Part shown: one piece after another, positions 15,810 through 30,322 of the stretch | Layout of the letters: each line of letters begins with the position of its first letter | Position numbering within the stretch: the first letter of the stretch is position 1 | Assembly: GCF_041346945.1 (NCBI RefSeq) | Contig: NZ_CP166850.1 | Span: 5,378,501 to 5,442,500 of the forward strand | Direction of reading: 5' to 3' | From: Amycolatopsis sp. cg9 | GTDB lineage: Bacteria; Actinomycetota; Actinomycetes; Mycobacteriales; Pseudonocardiaceae | Length of the DNA: 64,000 nt | Made by a program: the position numbers and the translations under genes | Notes under the pieces: generated by a model | Told to the model about the DNA's origin: nothing | The model's database searches: none | Seen by the model: only the letters and a program-made list of their open reading frames with translations

Positions 15810-17957
15810 ATGGCCACACGACCCTCCGCCGACCACGTCCTCGCCGGCCGCCCCTTTCCGCTCGGTGCCCACCCCGAGGCGGGCGGCGTGCGGTTCGCGA
15901 TCACGTCCGCCGTCGCGGACGCCGTCGAGCTGTGCCTGATCGACGCCGACGGGTCGGAACGCCGGATCGCGCTCACCGAGCGCACCTTCGGCGTCTGGCA
16001 CGGCCTGGTGCCCGGCGTGACGCCGGGGCAGCGCTACGGCTACCGGATCCACGGCCCCTACGACCCCGCCCGCGGCCTGCGGTGCAACCCGCACAAGCTG
16101 CTGGTCGACCCGTACGCGCGGCAGATCACCGGCGGGCTGACCGACCTGACCGCGGCCCAGGGCTTCACCGGTGACCCCGAACGCGGGCCGATGTCCACTG
16201 TGGACTCCCGGGGCAGCGTGCCGCTGTCGGTGGTCAGCTCGCCGGGCGGGCCGGACACCGGGGTCAAGCCGGAGGTGCCGTTCGAGGAGGCGGTCGTCTA
16301 CGAGCTGCACGTCAAGGGGTTCACCCAGCGGCACCCGTTCATCCCGGAGGCGCTGCGCGGCACCTACCTCGGCCTGGCCCACCCGGTCGCGATCGAGTAC
16401 CTGACCCGGCTCGGCGTCACGTCGGTGGAGCTGCTGCCGGTGCACTCGTTCCTCGACGAGCCGTCCCTGGTCCGCGCCGGCCGGCACAACTACTGGGGCT
16501 ACTCGCCGCTCGGCTTCTTCGCCCCGCACGCCGCCTACGCCAGCGAGCCCGGCCACGAGGTCGAGGAGTTCCGGCTGATGGTGGCCGCCCTGCACGCGGC
16601 GGGCATCGAAGTGATCCTCGACGTCGTGTTCAACCACACCTGCGAGGGCGGGCCGGACGGGCCGACGCTGAGCTTCCGCGGGCTCAACGCGCCGGTCTAC
16701 TACCTGCACACCGATCGCGGGCACATGGCCGACATCACCGGCTGCGGCAACACCCTGGAGGCGGGCTCGCCGACCGTCGTGCGGCTGGTGACCGACTCGC
16801 TGCGGTACTGGACGCAGGAGATGGGCGTCGACGGCTTCCGGTTCGACCTCGCCAGCACGCTCGGGCGGCCCCGCGGCGGCGCGTTCGACCCGGCCTCGAC
16901 GCTGCTCACCGCGATCACCGCCGACCCGGTGCTGTCCCGGTGCAAGCTCATCGCCGAGCCGTGGGACGCCACCGGCGAGGGCTACCGCGTCGGCGGCTTC
17001 GGCGCCCAGTGGGCGGAATGGAACGGCCGCTACCGCGACACCGTCCGCGACTTCTGGCGCGGCGCGACCGGCGTCCGCGACCTCGCCTACCGGCTGTCCG
17101 GTTCGTCGGACCTGTACGACCACAACCTGCGCCGGCCGTGGCAGTCGATCAACTTCGTCACCGCGCACGACGGCTTCACGCTGCGGGACCTGGTGTCCTA
17201 CAACGAAAAGCACAACGAGGCCAACGGCGAGGACAACCGCGACGGCGGCAACGACAACCGCTCGTGGAACCACGGCGCCGAGGGGGAGACGACCGACCCG
17301 GCGATCCGCGCGCTGCGCACCCGGCAGGCCCGGAACATGTTCGCCACGCTGCTGCTGTCCACCGGCACCCCGATGCTCACCATGGGCGACGAGTTCTGGC
17401 GGACCCAGCACGGCAACAACAACGCGTACTGCCTCGACGGCGAAACGTCCTGGCTGGACTGGACGCCGGACGACCCCGAGGCCGAGGCCATGCTCGCGTT
17501 CGCCCGCCGGGTGGTGCGGCTGCGCGCGAACAGCCCGGCGCTGCGGCAGCCGGAGTTCTTCGAAGGCCGGACCACCCCGACCGGCAAGCCCGACCTGGTC
17601 TGGTTCCGCCCGGACGGCGAGGAGTTCGGCGAGAACGACTGGTTCGAGGACCGCCACACGCTCGGCATGTGGATCGACGGCTCGAACAGCCAGGCCCGCA
17701 ACCGCGAGGGCGCGCTGGTACCCGACCACTCGTGGCTGCTGTGGCTGCACGCGGGCGACGCGCCGGGCGAGGTCGTCCTGCCGGGCCGTGAGTACGGCGA
17801 GACGTTCAAGCCGACGCTCGACACGAGCACCGCGGACGGCAGCCCGGCCAACCCGGGCGCGCTGGAGGCCAAGAGCCGGGTGACGCTGCAGTCGCGGTCG
17901 CTGCTGTTGCTGCGGGCCCCGCGGCTGGCGGCGGAACCGCAGCCGGAGAGCTACTGA
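15810..17957 (+). CDS. glgX: glycogen debranching enzyme / isoamylase, second copy
   Basis: A 715-aa paralogue of the GlgX at 9663, with CBM48 at the N-terminus and GH13 residues D346 (VDGFRFDLA), E383 (LIAEPWD) and D454 (TAHDGF). It removes alpha-1,6 branches from glycogen-like glucan. Unlike the first copy it is not overlapped by its neighbours: 50 bp separate it from treZ and 268 bp from glgE, so it may have its own promoter or serve glycogen turnover. A CAGGA box lies just before the ATG. The DNA at 17144-17234 is identical to a tract in the other copy. C-terminal residues after about 690 (PRLAAEPQPESY) look unstructured. Confidence 0.95.
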   Translation: MATRPSADHVLAGRPFPLGAHPEAGGVRFAITSAVADAVELCLIDADGSERRIALTERTFGVWHGLVPGVTPGQRYGYRIHGPYDPARGLRCNPHKLLVDPYARQITGGLTDLTAAQGFTGDPERGPMSTVDSRGSVPLSVVSSPGGPDTGVKPEVPFEEAVVYELHVKGFTQRHPFIPEALRGTYLGLAHPVAIEYLTRLGVTSVELLPVHSFLDEPSLVRAGRHNYWGYSPLGFFAPHAAYASEPGHEVEEFRLMVAALHAAGIEVILDVVFNHTCEGGPDGPTLSFRGLNAPVYYLHTDRGHMADITGCGNTLEAGSPTVVRLVTDSLRYWTQEMGVDGFRFDLASTLGRPRGGAFDPASTLLTAITADPVLSRCKLIAEPWDATGEGYRVGGFGAQWAEWNGRYRDTVRDFWRGATGVRDLAYRLSGSSDLYDHNLRRPWQSINFVTAHDGFTLRDLVSYNEKHNEANGEDNRDGGNDNRSWNHGAEGETTDPAIRALRTRQARNMFATLLLSTGTPMLTMGDEFWRTQHGNNNAYCLDGETSWLDWTPDDPEAEAMLAFARRVVRLRANSPALRQPEFFEGRTTPTGKPDLVWFRPDGEEFGENDWFEDRHTLGMWIDGSNSQARNREGALVPDHSWLLWLHAGDAPGEVVLPGREYGETFKPTLDTSTADGSPANPGALEAKSRVTLQSRSLLLLRAPRLAAEPQPESY
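17144..17234 (+). repeat. 91-bp tract identical to 10988-11078, copy in glgX 2
   Basis: This is the second copy of the exact repeat. It encodes SINFVTAHDGFTLRDL and the following residues. Flanking bases differ at once on both sides, giving sharp borders. Confidence 0.85.
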
Positions 17958-18225
17958 CCGGTACCCGCGGCGGCGGGGCGCGCGAATCGTCCATTCGGGT
18001 AAGGCTGCGCACCGTTGGGGTCCGCGTGTCGCCCCGCCGCGGCCCGCGCCCCGCCGCCGCGCGTCCGTAACGTGCCGGACATCCGCCGGAAATTCCTTGC
18101 TGGAACAGCGTTTCGCTTCGCTGTCGCTGGGTACACCAGAAAAGTGCCCTGCCTCGTAGGCGCTTGATCGTGTCAGGCAGACTGTCGTCGCCTGCGTCCA
18201 ACCGACACACCGAGGGGCGTTGCCC
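17958..18225 (+). promoter_or_regulatory. 268-bp intergenic region before glgE, probable promoter region
   Basis: This is the longest gap inside the glucan gene run. Its second half is less GC-rich than the surroundings, from the GGAAATTCCTTGC stretch onward, and ends in GAGGGG before the glgE ATG. It is the natural place for a promoter of glgE-treS-mak-glgB, but I could not define -35 and -10 boxes with confidence. Confidence 0.35.
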
Positions 18226-20208
<1,983 letters not shown>

Positions 20209-20247
20209 CAGGGAAGGAAGAACGAATCGAGGACTGAGGTGGAACAC

Positions 20248-22056
20248 ATGGCGGAGGAGGCCCGCCCCGACGCGGCACTCGGGCTGGACGGCGTGCCGCA
20301 CACCGGCGAGGCGATGACCGCCGACGGGATGCTCGTCGAGCCCCAGGCCGGCGATTTCCGGTCGGCGCAGCAGGCGCCGAGCAACCCGGAGTGGTTCAAG
20401 GGCGCGGTGTTCTACGAGGTGCTGGTGCGCGCGTTCGCCGACTCCAACGGCGACGGCACCGGCGACCTGCGCGGCCTGGCCGGCCGGCTGGACTACCTGG
20501 CGTGGCTCGGCATCGACTGCCTGTGGCTGCCGCCGTTCTACGCCTCGCCGTTGCGCGACGGCGGCTACGACATCAGCGACTTCCGGGCGGTGCTGCCGGA
20601 GTTCGGCAGCGTCGAGGACTTCGTCTTCCTGCTCAACGAGGCGCACCGGCGCGGCATCCGGGTGATCACCGACCTGGTGCTCAACCACACCTCGGACGCG
20701 CACCCGTGGTTCCAGCAGTCGCGCAACGAACCCGACGGCCCGTACGGCGACTACTACGTGTGGAGCGACGACGACTCGCGCTACGCCGACGCGCGGATCA
20801 TCTTCGTCGACACCGAGACGTCGAACTGGACCTACGACCCGGTGCGCGGCCAGTTCTACTGGCACCGGTTCTTCTCCCACCAGCCCGACCTGAACTTCGA
20901 GAACGTCGACGTCCAGAACGCCATGATCGACACCCTGCGGTTCTGGCTCGACCTGGGCATCGACGGGTTCCGCCTCGACGCCGTGCCGTACCTGTTCGAG
21001 CAGGAGGGCACCAACTGCGAGAACCTGCCGCGCACGCACGAATTCCTCAAGCGCTGCCGGAAGGTCGTCGACGACGAGTACCCGGGCCGGATCCTGCTGG
21101 CCGAGGCCAACCAGTGGCCCTCGGACGTCGTCGAGTACTTCGGCGACCCGGCGGTCGGCGGCGACGAGTGCCACATGGCGTTCCACTTCCCGCTGATGCC
21201 GCGGATCTTCATGGCCGTGCGCCGCGAGTCGCGGTTCCCGATCTCGGAGATCATGACCCAGACCCCGGAGATCCCCAGCGGCAGCCAGTGGGGGATCTTC
21301 CTGCGCAACCACGACGAGCTGACCCTCGAGATGGTCACCGACGACGAGCGCGACTACATGTACGCGGAGTACGCCAAGGACCCGCGCATGAAGGCCAACA
21401 TCGGCATCCGCCGCCGGCTGGCCCCGCTGCTGGACAACGACCGGAACCAGCAGGAGCTCTTCACCGCGATGCTGCTGTCCCTGCCGGGCTCGCCCGTTCT
21501 GTACTACGGTGACGAGATCGGCATGGGAGACAACATCTGGCTCGGTGACCGCGACGCGGTGCGCACGCCCATGCAGTGGACCCCGGACCGCAACGCCGGG
21601 TTCTCCAGCTGCGACCCGGGCCGGATCTACCTGCCGGTGATCATGGACCCGGTGTACGGCTACCAGGGCCTGAACGTCGAGGCGCAGTCGAACAACGCGT
21701 CTTCGCTGCTCAACTGGACCCGGCGGATGATCGAGGTGCGCAAGGAGCACCACGCCTTCGCCGAAGGCGAGTTCGTCGACCTCGGCGGGTCCAACCCGAG
21801 CGTGCTGGCCTACAAGCGCCAGTGGCGGCGCCCGGACGGCGGCGAAGACGTCGTGCTCTGCGTGAACAACCTCTCCCGGTTCCCGCAGCCGGTGGAGCTG
21901 GACCTGTCCGCGCACCGCGGGTGCACGCCGGTGGAGCTCACCGGCGGCGTGCGGTTCCCCAGCATCGGGGACCTGTCGTACCTGCTGACGCTGCCCGGGC
22001 ACGGCTTCTACTGGTTCCAGCTGACGAGCCCGGGAGACGAAGGCGAAACGAGGTGA
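20248..22056 (+). CDS. treS: trehalose synthase (maltose alpha-D-glucosyltransferase)
   Basis: A 602-aa GH13_16 enzyme that interconverts trehalose and maltose. After an acidic N-terminal tail the core starts at [20 protein letters not shown]. Catalytic residues are D244 ([10 protein letters not shown]), E286 (LLAEANQWP) and D356 (LRNHDELT). [17 protein letters not shown] is characteristic. Its 602-aa length has no fused maltokinase domain, which is encoded separately just downstream with a 4-bp GTGA overlap. In the GlgE route TreS supplies maltose for phosphorylation. The ATG at 20248 is preferred over an in-frame GTG at 20239 because GAGGTGG sits 5-6 bp upstream of it. Confidence 0.97.
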   Translation: MAEEARPDAALGLDGVPHTGEAMTADGMLVEPQAGDFRSAQQAPSNPEWFKGAVFYEVLVRAFADSNGDGTGDLRGLAGRLDYLAWLGIDCLWLPPFYASPLRDGGYDISDFRAVLPEFGSVEDFVFLLNEAHRRGIRVITDLVLNHTSDAHPWFQQSRNEPDGPYGDYYVWSDDDSRYADARIIFVDTETSNWTYDPVRGQFYWHRFFSHQPDLNFENVDVQNAMIDTLRFWLDLGIDGFRLDAVPYLFEQEGTNCENLPRTHEFLKRCRKVVDDEYPGRILLAEANQWPSDVVEYFGDPAVGGDECHMAFHFPLMPRIFMAVRRESRFPISEIMTQTPEIPSGSQWGIFLRNHDELTLEMVTDDERDYMYAEYAKDPRMKANIGIRRRLAPLLDNDRNQQELFTAMLLSLPGSPVLYYGDEIGMGDNIWLGDRDAVRTPMQWTPDRNAGFSSCDPGRIYLPVIMDPVYGYQGLNVEAQSNNASSLLNWTRRMIEVRKEHHAFAEGEFVDLGGSNPSVLAYKRQWRRPDGGEDVVLCVNNLSRFPQPVELDLSAHRGCTPVELTGGVRFPSIGDLSYLLTLPGHGFYWFQLTSPGDEGETR

Positions 22057-23435
22057 GTCCCTTGTCCGACCCGCGCGCGCTGGTCGACGAACTGGCCGGC
22101 GACCTGGAGCGCTGGCTGCCCGAGCAGCGCTGGTTCGCCGGCAAGGACCGGCCGGTGACCGGCGTCCGGCCGCTCGGCGTGACCGAGCTGGTCGCCGGTG
22201 ATCCGCAGCTGCTGCACGTGGTCGTGGAGGTGATCCAGGACGACCGGCGCGAGCCCTACCAGCTGCTCGTCGGGCGGCGGACGCACCCGCCGGAGATCGC
22301 GTCGACCAGCTGGATCGGCGCGGGCGGTGACCTCAACGCCTACGAGGCGTCCGGCGACCTCGACGTCACCGGCGTGCTGCTGGACCTGATGGCCCGCGAG
22401 GAGACCGTGGGGTCGCTGACCTTCGAGCACGAGCCCGGCGCGGAGCTCGAGACCGGCCTGCGAGCCCGGCCGATCTCGTCCGAGCAGAGCAACACCTCCC
22501 TGGTCTACGGCGGGCAGTACATCCTCAAGCTGTTCCGCAAGCTGACCCCGGGCAAGAACAAGGACCTGCTGCTGCACCGCGCGCTGCAGGCCGTCGGCAG
22601 CAAGCACATCGCGCCGGTGCTCGGGTCGATCACCGGCGACCTCGGCGGCGAGCGGACCACGGTCGGCATGCTGCAGCACTTCGTCCCGGACGCCGTCGAC
22701 GGCTGGGCGATGGCCACCACCAGCGTCCGCGACCTGATGGCCGCGCCGGAGCTGCACGCCGAGGAGGTCGGCGGCGACTTCGCCGGCGAGGCCGAGCGGC
22801 TCGGGCGCGCGGTCGCCGAGGTGCACGCCGACCTGGCCGAGGCCCTCGGCACGGAGAGCGTCGACGCCGGCGAGCTGGAGCGCACCACGAAGGCGATGGC
22901 CACCCGGCTCGACACGATCGCCGGGCGGGTCCCGGAGCTGGCGGCGCACGCCCCGGCGCTGCGCGCGGCGTTCGAGAAGCTGGCGGCGCTGCCCGCCGGC
23001 TCGGTGACGATGCAGTACATCCACGGCGACCTGCACCTGGGCCAGGTGCTGCGGACCGTCGGCGGCTGGCTGCTGATCGACTTCGAGGGCGAGCCCGCGG
23101 CGCCGGTGGAGGAACGCCACGCGCTGCGGTCGCCGTTGCGCGACGTGGCGGGCATGCTGAGGTCGTTCGACTACGCGGCCCAGCAGCTGCTGGTCGGGCA
23201 GCCCGACGAGCCGGCGCTGGTCGAACGGGCCTTGGAGTGGTCCCAGCGCAACCGGGCGGCGTTCTGCGAAGGCTATGCCGCGGTCGCGGCGGACCCGCGC
23301 GAACAGGGCGAGCTGCTGCGCGCCTTCGAACTGGACAAGGCGGTCTACGAGGTGGGTTACGAGCACGCGAACCGGCCCGACTGGCTCGGCGTGCCGCTCG
23401 CTTCGATCGCCCGGATCACGAGTGGAGAGGGATGA
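22053..23435 (+). CDS. mak: maltokinase (Pep2), makes maltose-1-phosphate
   Basis: A 460-aa kinase of the eukaryotic-like/aminoglycoside-phosphotransferase fold that phosphorylates maltose at C1 with ATP. The N-terminal lobe begins [18 protein letters not shown], a hallmark of Pep2 proteins. The catalytic loop is [12 protein letters not shown] (D326), followed by the metal-binding LLIDFEGEP (D343). The GTG start overlaps the treS stop (GTGA), so it is coupled to TreS, with which it is known to form a complex in mycobacteria. Its product is the GlgE donor. The next gene, glgB, starts 4 bp after its stop. Confidence 0.96.
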   Translation: MSPLSDPRALVDELAGDLERWLPEQRWFAGKDRPVTGVRPLGVTELVAGDPQLLHVVVEVIQDDRREPYQLLVGRRTHPPEIASTSWIGAGGDLNAYEASGDLDVTGVLLDLMAREETVGSLTFEHEPGAELETGLRARPISSEQSNTSLVYGGQYILKLFRKLTPGKNKDLLLHRALQAVGSKHIAPVLGSITGDLGGERTTVGMLQHFVPDAVDGWAMATTSVRDLMAAPELHAEEVGGDFAGEAERLGRAVAEVHADLAEALGTESVDAGELERTTKAMATRLDTIAGRVPELAAHAPALRAAFEKLAALPAGSVTMQYIHGDLHLGQVLRTVGGWLLIDFEGEPAAPVEERHALRSPLRDVAGMLRSFDYAAQQLLVGQPDEPALVERALEWSQRNRAAFCEGYAAVAADPREQGELLRAFELDKAVYEVGYEHANRPDWLGVPLASIARITSGEG

Positions 23436-23439
23436 CACC

Positions 23440-25650
<2,211 letters not shown>

Positions 25651-25656
25651 CGCCGT

Positions 25657-25693
25657 GGCCCGGCGGAGTCGCGGAAAAAGACTCCGCCGGGCC
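25657..25693 (+). terminator. strong hairpin after glgB
   Basis: A perfect 14-bp stem pairs 25657-25670 (ending CCCGGCGGAGTC) with 25680-25693, around the loop GCGGAAAAA. It starts 6 bp after the glgB stop and should end the nine-gene transcript. No U-tract follows, as is usual in high-GC actinobacteria. Confidence 0.85.
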
Positions 25694-25706
25694 TGGGCCG
25701 CGGGCT

Positions 25707-25712
25707 TACCAT
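25707..25712 (+). promoter_or_regulatory. candidate -10 (TACCAT) giving a leaderless transcript
   Basis: TACCAT lies 7 bp before the ATG at 25719, which has no ribosome-binding site. This is the spacing expected when transcription starts at the start codon itself. The preceding bases form the glgB terminator arm. Confidence 0.35.
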
Positions 25713-25718
25713 CGGTGC

Positions 25719-26108
25719 ATGGACGGCTCCGGCGTCGTCGCGAACCTGATCCTCTTCGCCGTGGTCTGCTTCGCCCCCACGGTGCTGTTCTGGTGCGCGC
25801 TGCGCGTCCCCCGGCTGGTCCACCGGATCCGCTCGAGGCGGAGCGCGCCGGCGCCGGCGGGGCCGCCGATCGAGCGCGTCGCCGCCGACCTGCGGCGCGT
25901 GCACCGGCTGCTCGTCGACTACCCCTCCGGCACCCCCGCCGCGCGGCGCTTCGGCACCCGGCAGGCGTACGACGAGCTGCTCACCCAGGCCTGCCGCCAG
26001 GTCGGCGTCCCGCACCGGCTCGCCGAGCTGCCCGAGGGGATGGACCGCGAGATCGAACGGCTGCGCGTCGAGCAGTCGCTGCGGGAGCGCGGGCTGGCCG
26101 TCCCTTGA
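25719..26108 (+). CDS. small membrane-anchored protein of unknown function
   Basis: A 129-aa protein with one N-terminal hydrophobic helix (residues 5-30, VVANLILFAVVCFAPTVLFW) followed by a basic stretch (RIRSRRS) and a soluble cytoplasmic part of about 85 residues. The soluble part is rich in Arg and Leu, with helical segments RVAADLRRVHRLLVDYP and GMDREIERLRVEQSLRERG. The pattern is N-out/C-in anchoring. I do not recognise the family, though short proteins with this layout are common in actinobacteria. The ATG at 25719 has no Shine-Dalgarno box and may be leaderless. Confidence 0.72.
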   Translation: MDGSGVVANLILFAVVCFAPTVLFWCALRVPRLVHRIRSRRSAPAPAGPPIERVAADLRRVHRLLVDYPSGTPAARRFGTRQAYDELLTQACRQVGVPHRLAELPEGMDREIERLRVEQSLRERGLAVP

Positions 26109-26148
26109 GTTGTACGGCTCGTGTACGTGCCTCGGTCACGCTGCGGGC

Positions 26149-27333
26149 ATGCGCTACCTGATCGGCTTAGTGACGCTGCTGCTGCTCGCCCTGGCGACGC
26201 CGGCCCAGGCCGCCGCGAACTTCCCGCGCCTGGCGACGGCCGACGACTTCCGGCTCACCGCCGGCGACACGTTCGCCACCTACGGCTCGCGGGTCAGCGC
26301 GCTCGACCGGCAGCTGCCGCCGCGCGGGCTCTCGGCGTTGCTGGGCGACACCAACCGCAAGGCCCGCCCGCTCTGCCACGGCACGTACCTCGCCGCCGCG
26401 CTGAAGCCCGCGGGGTTCTGCTGGGAGGACGCCAACGACGACAAGACCAACGACTGGATCCCGCAGGGCCTCACCGGCTCCGGCGACGCCGACCCGGCGA
26501 CCGGGACCGTGGGCGGCAAGCGCGTCGTCGCGACCTCGTGGCACACCCCGGGTGACACCATGGTCCGGCTGTCCTTTGTGGACGCGACCGGCCTCGGCTA
26601 CCGGCACGTCCTGCTCGTGGAACCCACCTCCGACAACGATTTCGCGGTGGTCGCGGGCCACGGGCACGGCCTGACGTGGTCCGGCAACCTGCTCTACGTC
26701 GCCACCACCGGCGGCCTGATCCGCGTCTTCGACACCACGCACTTCTGGAAGGTCGACGCGAGCGCGGGCACGGTCGGCCGCGGCGCCGACGGCAAGTACC
26801 ACGCGGCGTTCTACGACTACGCGATGCCGCAGGTCGGTGCCTACTGGTACCCCGGCGGCGGCGCCTGCACGACGGCGGCGGGCGCGCGCCCGTGCCTCTC
26901 GACGCTTTCCTTCGACCACAGCGATTCCACGTTCGTGACGGCGGAGCACGCACCGGAGGCGGGCGGCCGGATCTTGAAGTGGCCGTTCGACCGCGCCACC
27001 GGCCGCCTGGTTTCGGCGGCCGACGGCCTGGTGCACGCCGCGGAAGGGTTTTCGTCGCCGGTGTGGGGCATGCAGGGAGCGGTGTCGCGCAACGGCTACT
27101 TCGTCCTGACCGGCGTGTGCCCGGAGTACGCGGGCGTGGCGGGCGACCACCCGTCCTGCCTGCACGGCGGCGTCGGCGGGGTGTCGACGTCGAGGCTGGC
27201 CGGGCAGGCACCGGTGAACAGCCAGAACCTGTCGTACTGGCCGGCGACGGGGGAGCTGTGGCTGCTCAACGAGCAGCTGCGCGAGCGCGTCACGGTGCAC
27301 GTCCCGTGGACGACGCTGACCGGGCGGGCCTGA
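26149..27333 (+). CDS. secreted protein with Sec signal peptide, function unknown
   Basis: A 394-aa protein beginning with a clear signal peptide: MRYLIG, a Leu-rich core, then cleavage near ATPAQAAA (about residue 24). The mature part has Cys pairs (LCHGTYLA...FCWED; GACTTAAGARPCL; VCPEYAG...SCLHGG) suited to disulfides outside the cell. Repeated short beta-type segments (LLYVATTGGLIRVFD, YFVLTGVCPEY, GELWLLNEQL) suggest a beta-propeller, which is inference. It resembles conserved secreted proteins of streptomycetes without assigned activity. It begins 40 bp after the preceding gene, with no strong ribosome-binding site. Confidence 0.82.
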   Translation: MRYLIGLVTLLLLALATPAQAAANFPRLATADDFRLTAGDTFATYGSRVSALDRQLPPRGLSALLGDTNRKARPLCHGTYLAAALKPAGFCWEDANDDKTNDWIPQGLTGSGDADPATGTVGGKRVVATSWHTPGDTMVRLSFVDATGLGYRHVLLVEPTSDNDFAVVAGHGHGLTWSGNLLYVATTGGLIRVFDTTHFWKVDASAGTVGRGADGKYHAAFYDYAMPQVGAYWYPGGGACTTAAGARPCLSTLSFDHSDSTFVTAEHAPEAGGRILKWPFDRATGRLVSAADGLVHAAEGFSSPVWGMQGAVSRNGYFVLTGVCPEYAGVAGDHPSCLHGGVGGVSTSRLAGQAPVNSQNLSYWPATGELWLLNEQLRERVTVHVPWTTLTGRA

Positions 27334-27451
27334 AAAGTCGGCAGACCCCGTTCGTGTTTCCCGTGGTCGCGGTGCCTCACCCTGATCTGTGCAGGTGCCC
27401 GGTCCACCGTCGCGGGTGTCCGGGCTTGATCCATGATGATCGAGGTGAGTC

Positions 27452-27841
27452 ATGACCAAGGCCAAGCGTGAGAAGGCGGCCAAGTGGCTGAGAGACTCCG
27501 CTGCGGTTCGCTGTCCGGACTGGTGCGTGGGCGGCCACCGGACCGGCGACCACCCGGTGGACAGACGACACTTTTCGCGGTGGGAATACCAGTTCCGTCC
27601 CGTGCTGATGGCGCCCAAGATCTTTCGGCCGCGCAAGGATGGCTCAGGCCTTCACGATGTCTCGTCGTGGAAGTTGGAGGTCTACGTCGCACAAGGGTGG
27701 CAGCAGTTTGAGCCCCGGATCGAGATCATGTCCGACTCCGGTGACAAACCGATCGGGGAAGGAATCAAGCTGACTCTCCGGGACGCCCGGAAGCTTCGGG
27801 CCGCTCTCGGCAAAGCTCTCGAGGTGGCGCAGTCGAGCTGA
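27452..27841 (+). CDS. DUF6907-like protein with a Cys/His cluster, atypical codon use
   Basis: A 129-aa cytoplasmic protein. Residues 21-41 carry a compact Cys/His pattern (CPDWCVGGH, then H and H in GDHPVDRRH) like the DUF6907 family of actinobacterial accessory proteins; the family name is from memory and tentative. The Cys/His group could bind a metal. Codons such as AGA, CGA, TTT, TCA, CTT and TTG are frequent, unlike any neighbour, which suggests recent acquisition. ATG at 27452 is preceded by GAGGTGAG. It sits alone between the secreted-protein gene and sigA and ends just before a bidirectional terminator. Confidence 0.75.
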   Translation: MTKAKREKAAKWLRDSAAVRCPDWCVGGHRTGDHPVDRRHFSRWEYQFRPVLMAPKIFRPRKDGSGLHDVSSWKLEVYVAQGWQQFEPRIEIMSDSGDKPIGEGIKLTLRDARKLRAALGKALEVAQSS

Positions 27842-27856
27842 ACCGGGCCTGAAACG

Positions 27857-27894
27857 CGGAAGAACCCCGCCACCGGGGTGACGGGGTTCTTCCG
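27857..27894. terminator. bidirectional hairpin between the DUF6907-like gene and sigA
   Basis: A perfect 13-bp stem (CGGAAGAACCCCG at 27857-27869 with its complement at 27882-27894) surrounds a 12-nt loop. It lies between two convergent stops (27841 and 27905). On the plus strand the right arm contains TTCTT; on the minus strand the same holds, so it can serve both genes. Confidence 0.85.
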
Positions 27895-27904
27895 TGAGTA
27901 CGAC

Positions 27905-29305
<1,401 letters not shown>

Positions 29306-29425
29306 TTACGCCCTTTCGCAGCGGTCGATCATGACGAGCAACGGCCTGGCGGCCACTGCTGCCTCACATTCGGGGATCACGCCTCGGCCTGCGGTTTTGA
29401 CCTCCGCAGCCGTGGGCCGTGTTCC

Positions 29426-29431
29426 ATTGTA
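29426..29431 (-). promoter_or_regulatory. candidate sigA -10 element (TACAAT on the minus strand)
   Basis: TACAAT is a near-consensus -10 hexamer located 120 bp upstream of the sigA GTG, in the 185-bp gap after ppgK. The -35 region (around GCACCT) is weak. A 110-nt leader would result. Confidence 0.4.
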
Positions 29432-29490
29432 ACGACGGTACGCGCATGAGGTGCGAAGCGATCACCCTCAGCCCCGCCGCGAGCACCGGA

Positions 29491-30258
29491 TCAGTGCTGG
29501 ATGCCCTCGGCCGCGGCGGCCGCGGCGCCGACGATCCCGGCGTTGTTCTGCAGCGTCGCCACCAGCACCGGAGTGCGGATGTCCAGCAGCGGCACCCATT
29601 TCTCGGCCTTCTTGCTGACCCCGCCGCCGACGATGAACAGATCCGGCCAGATCAGGTTCTCGAGCACGGTCAGATAACGGTGCACCCGCTTGGCCCATTC
29701 GGGGTACGAGAGCCCCTCGTTGTCCTTCACCGACGCCGCCGCGCGCTTCTCCGCGTCGTGGCCGTCGATCTCCAGGTGGCCGAACTCGGTGTTCGGGACG
29801 AGCTTGCCGTCCTGGAACACCGCGCTGCCGATCCCGGTGCCGAAGGTGAGCAGCGCGGTCACGCCCCTGCGCGCGACCGGGTCGCCGAAGCGGATCTCGG
29901 CCATGCCCGCGGCGTCGGCGTCGTTGAGCATCGCGACCTGGTCGACGCCGCGGCCGAGCCGCTTGGCGAACAGCGCGTCGGCGTCCGTGCCGATCCACTG
30001 CTTGTCGATGTTGGCCGCGGTGTGCGCGACGCCCTTCTTGACGACGGCGGGGAGCGTCACGCCGACCGGGCCGTCCCAGCCCGCCTGCGTGACGATGTCG
30101 TGCACGACGTCCGCCACCGCCGACGGCGTGGACGGCTTCGGCGTCTCGATCCGGATCCGGTCGCCGATGAGCTGGCCCTTTTCCAGGTCGACCAAGGCGC
30201 CCTTGATCCCGCTGCCGCCGATGTCGATGCCGAAACCTCGGCGGGTCGCCTCCACCAC
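29491..30258 (-). CDS. ppgK: polyphosphate glucokinase
   Basis: A 255-aa ROK-fold kinase that phosphorylates glucose with polyphosphate (or ATP). Visible motifs are the phosphate loop GFGIDIGGSGIKGALVD near the N-terminus, LNDADAAGMAE with the catalytic Asp, LTFGTGIGSAVF, and EFGHLEIDG. It lies upstream of sigA in the same direction, as in Mycobacterium (Rv2702-Rv2703). It could phosphorylate glucose set free by MalQ or debranching (inference). GTG at 30258 is preferred because GAAGGGA lies 8 bp upstream; GTG at 30279 would add seven residues. It diverges from suhB across about 64 bp. Confidence 0.95.
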   Translation of the reverse strand: MVEATRRGFGIDIGGSGIKGALVDLEKGQLIGDRIRIETPKPSTPSAVADVVHDIVTQAGWDGPVGVTLPAVVKKGVAHTAANIDKQWIGTDADALFAKRLGRGVDQVAMLNDADAAGMAEIRFGDPVARRGVTALLTFGTGIGSAVFQDGKLVPNTEFGHLEIDGHDAEKRAAASVKDNEGLSYPEWAKRVHRYLTVLENLIWPDLFIVGGGVSKKAEKWVPLLDIRTPVLVATLQNNAGIVGAAAAAAEGIQH

Positions 30259-30322
30259 GGACGTGGTCCCTTCTCGCACGATTCAGAAGCCTGCCTCGGA
30301 GACTTTAACCGGATGTGGTGAC

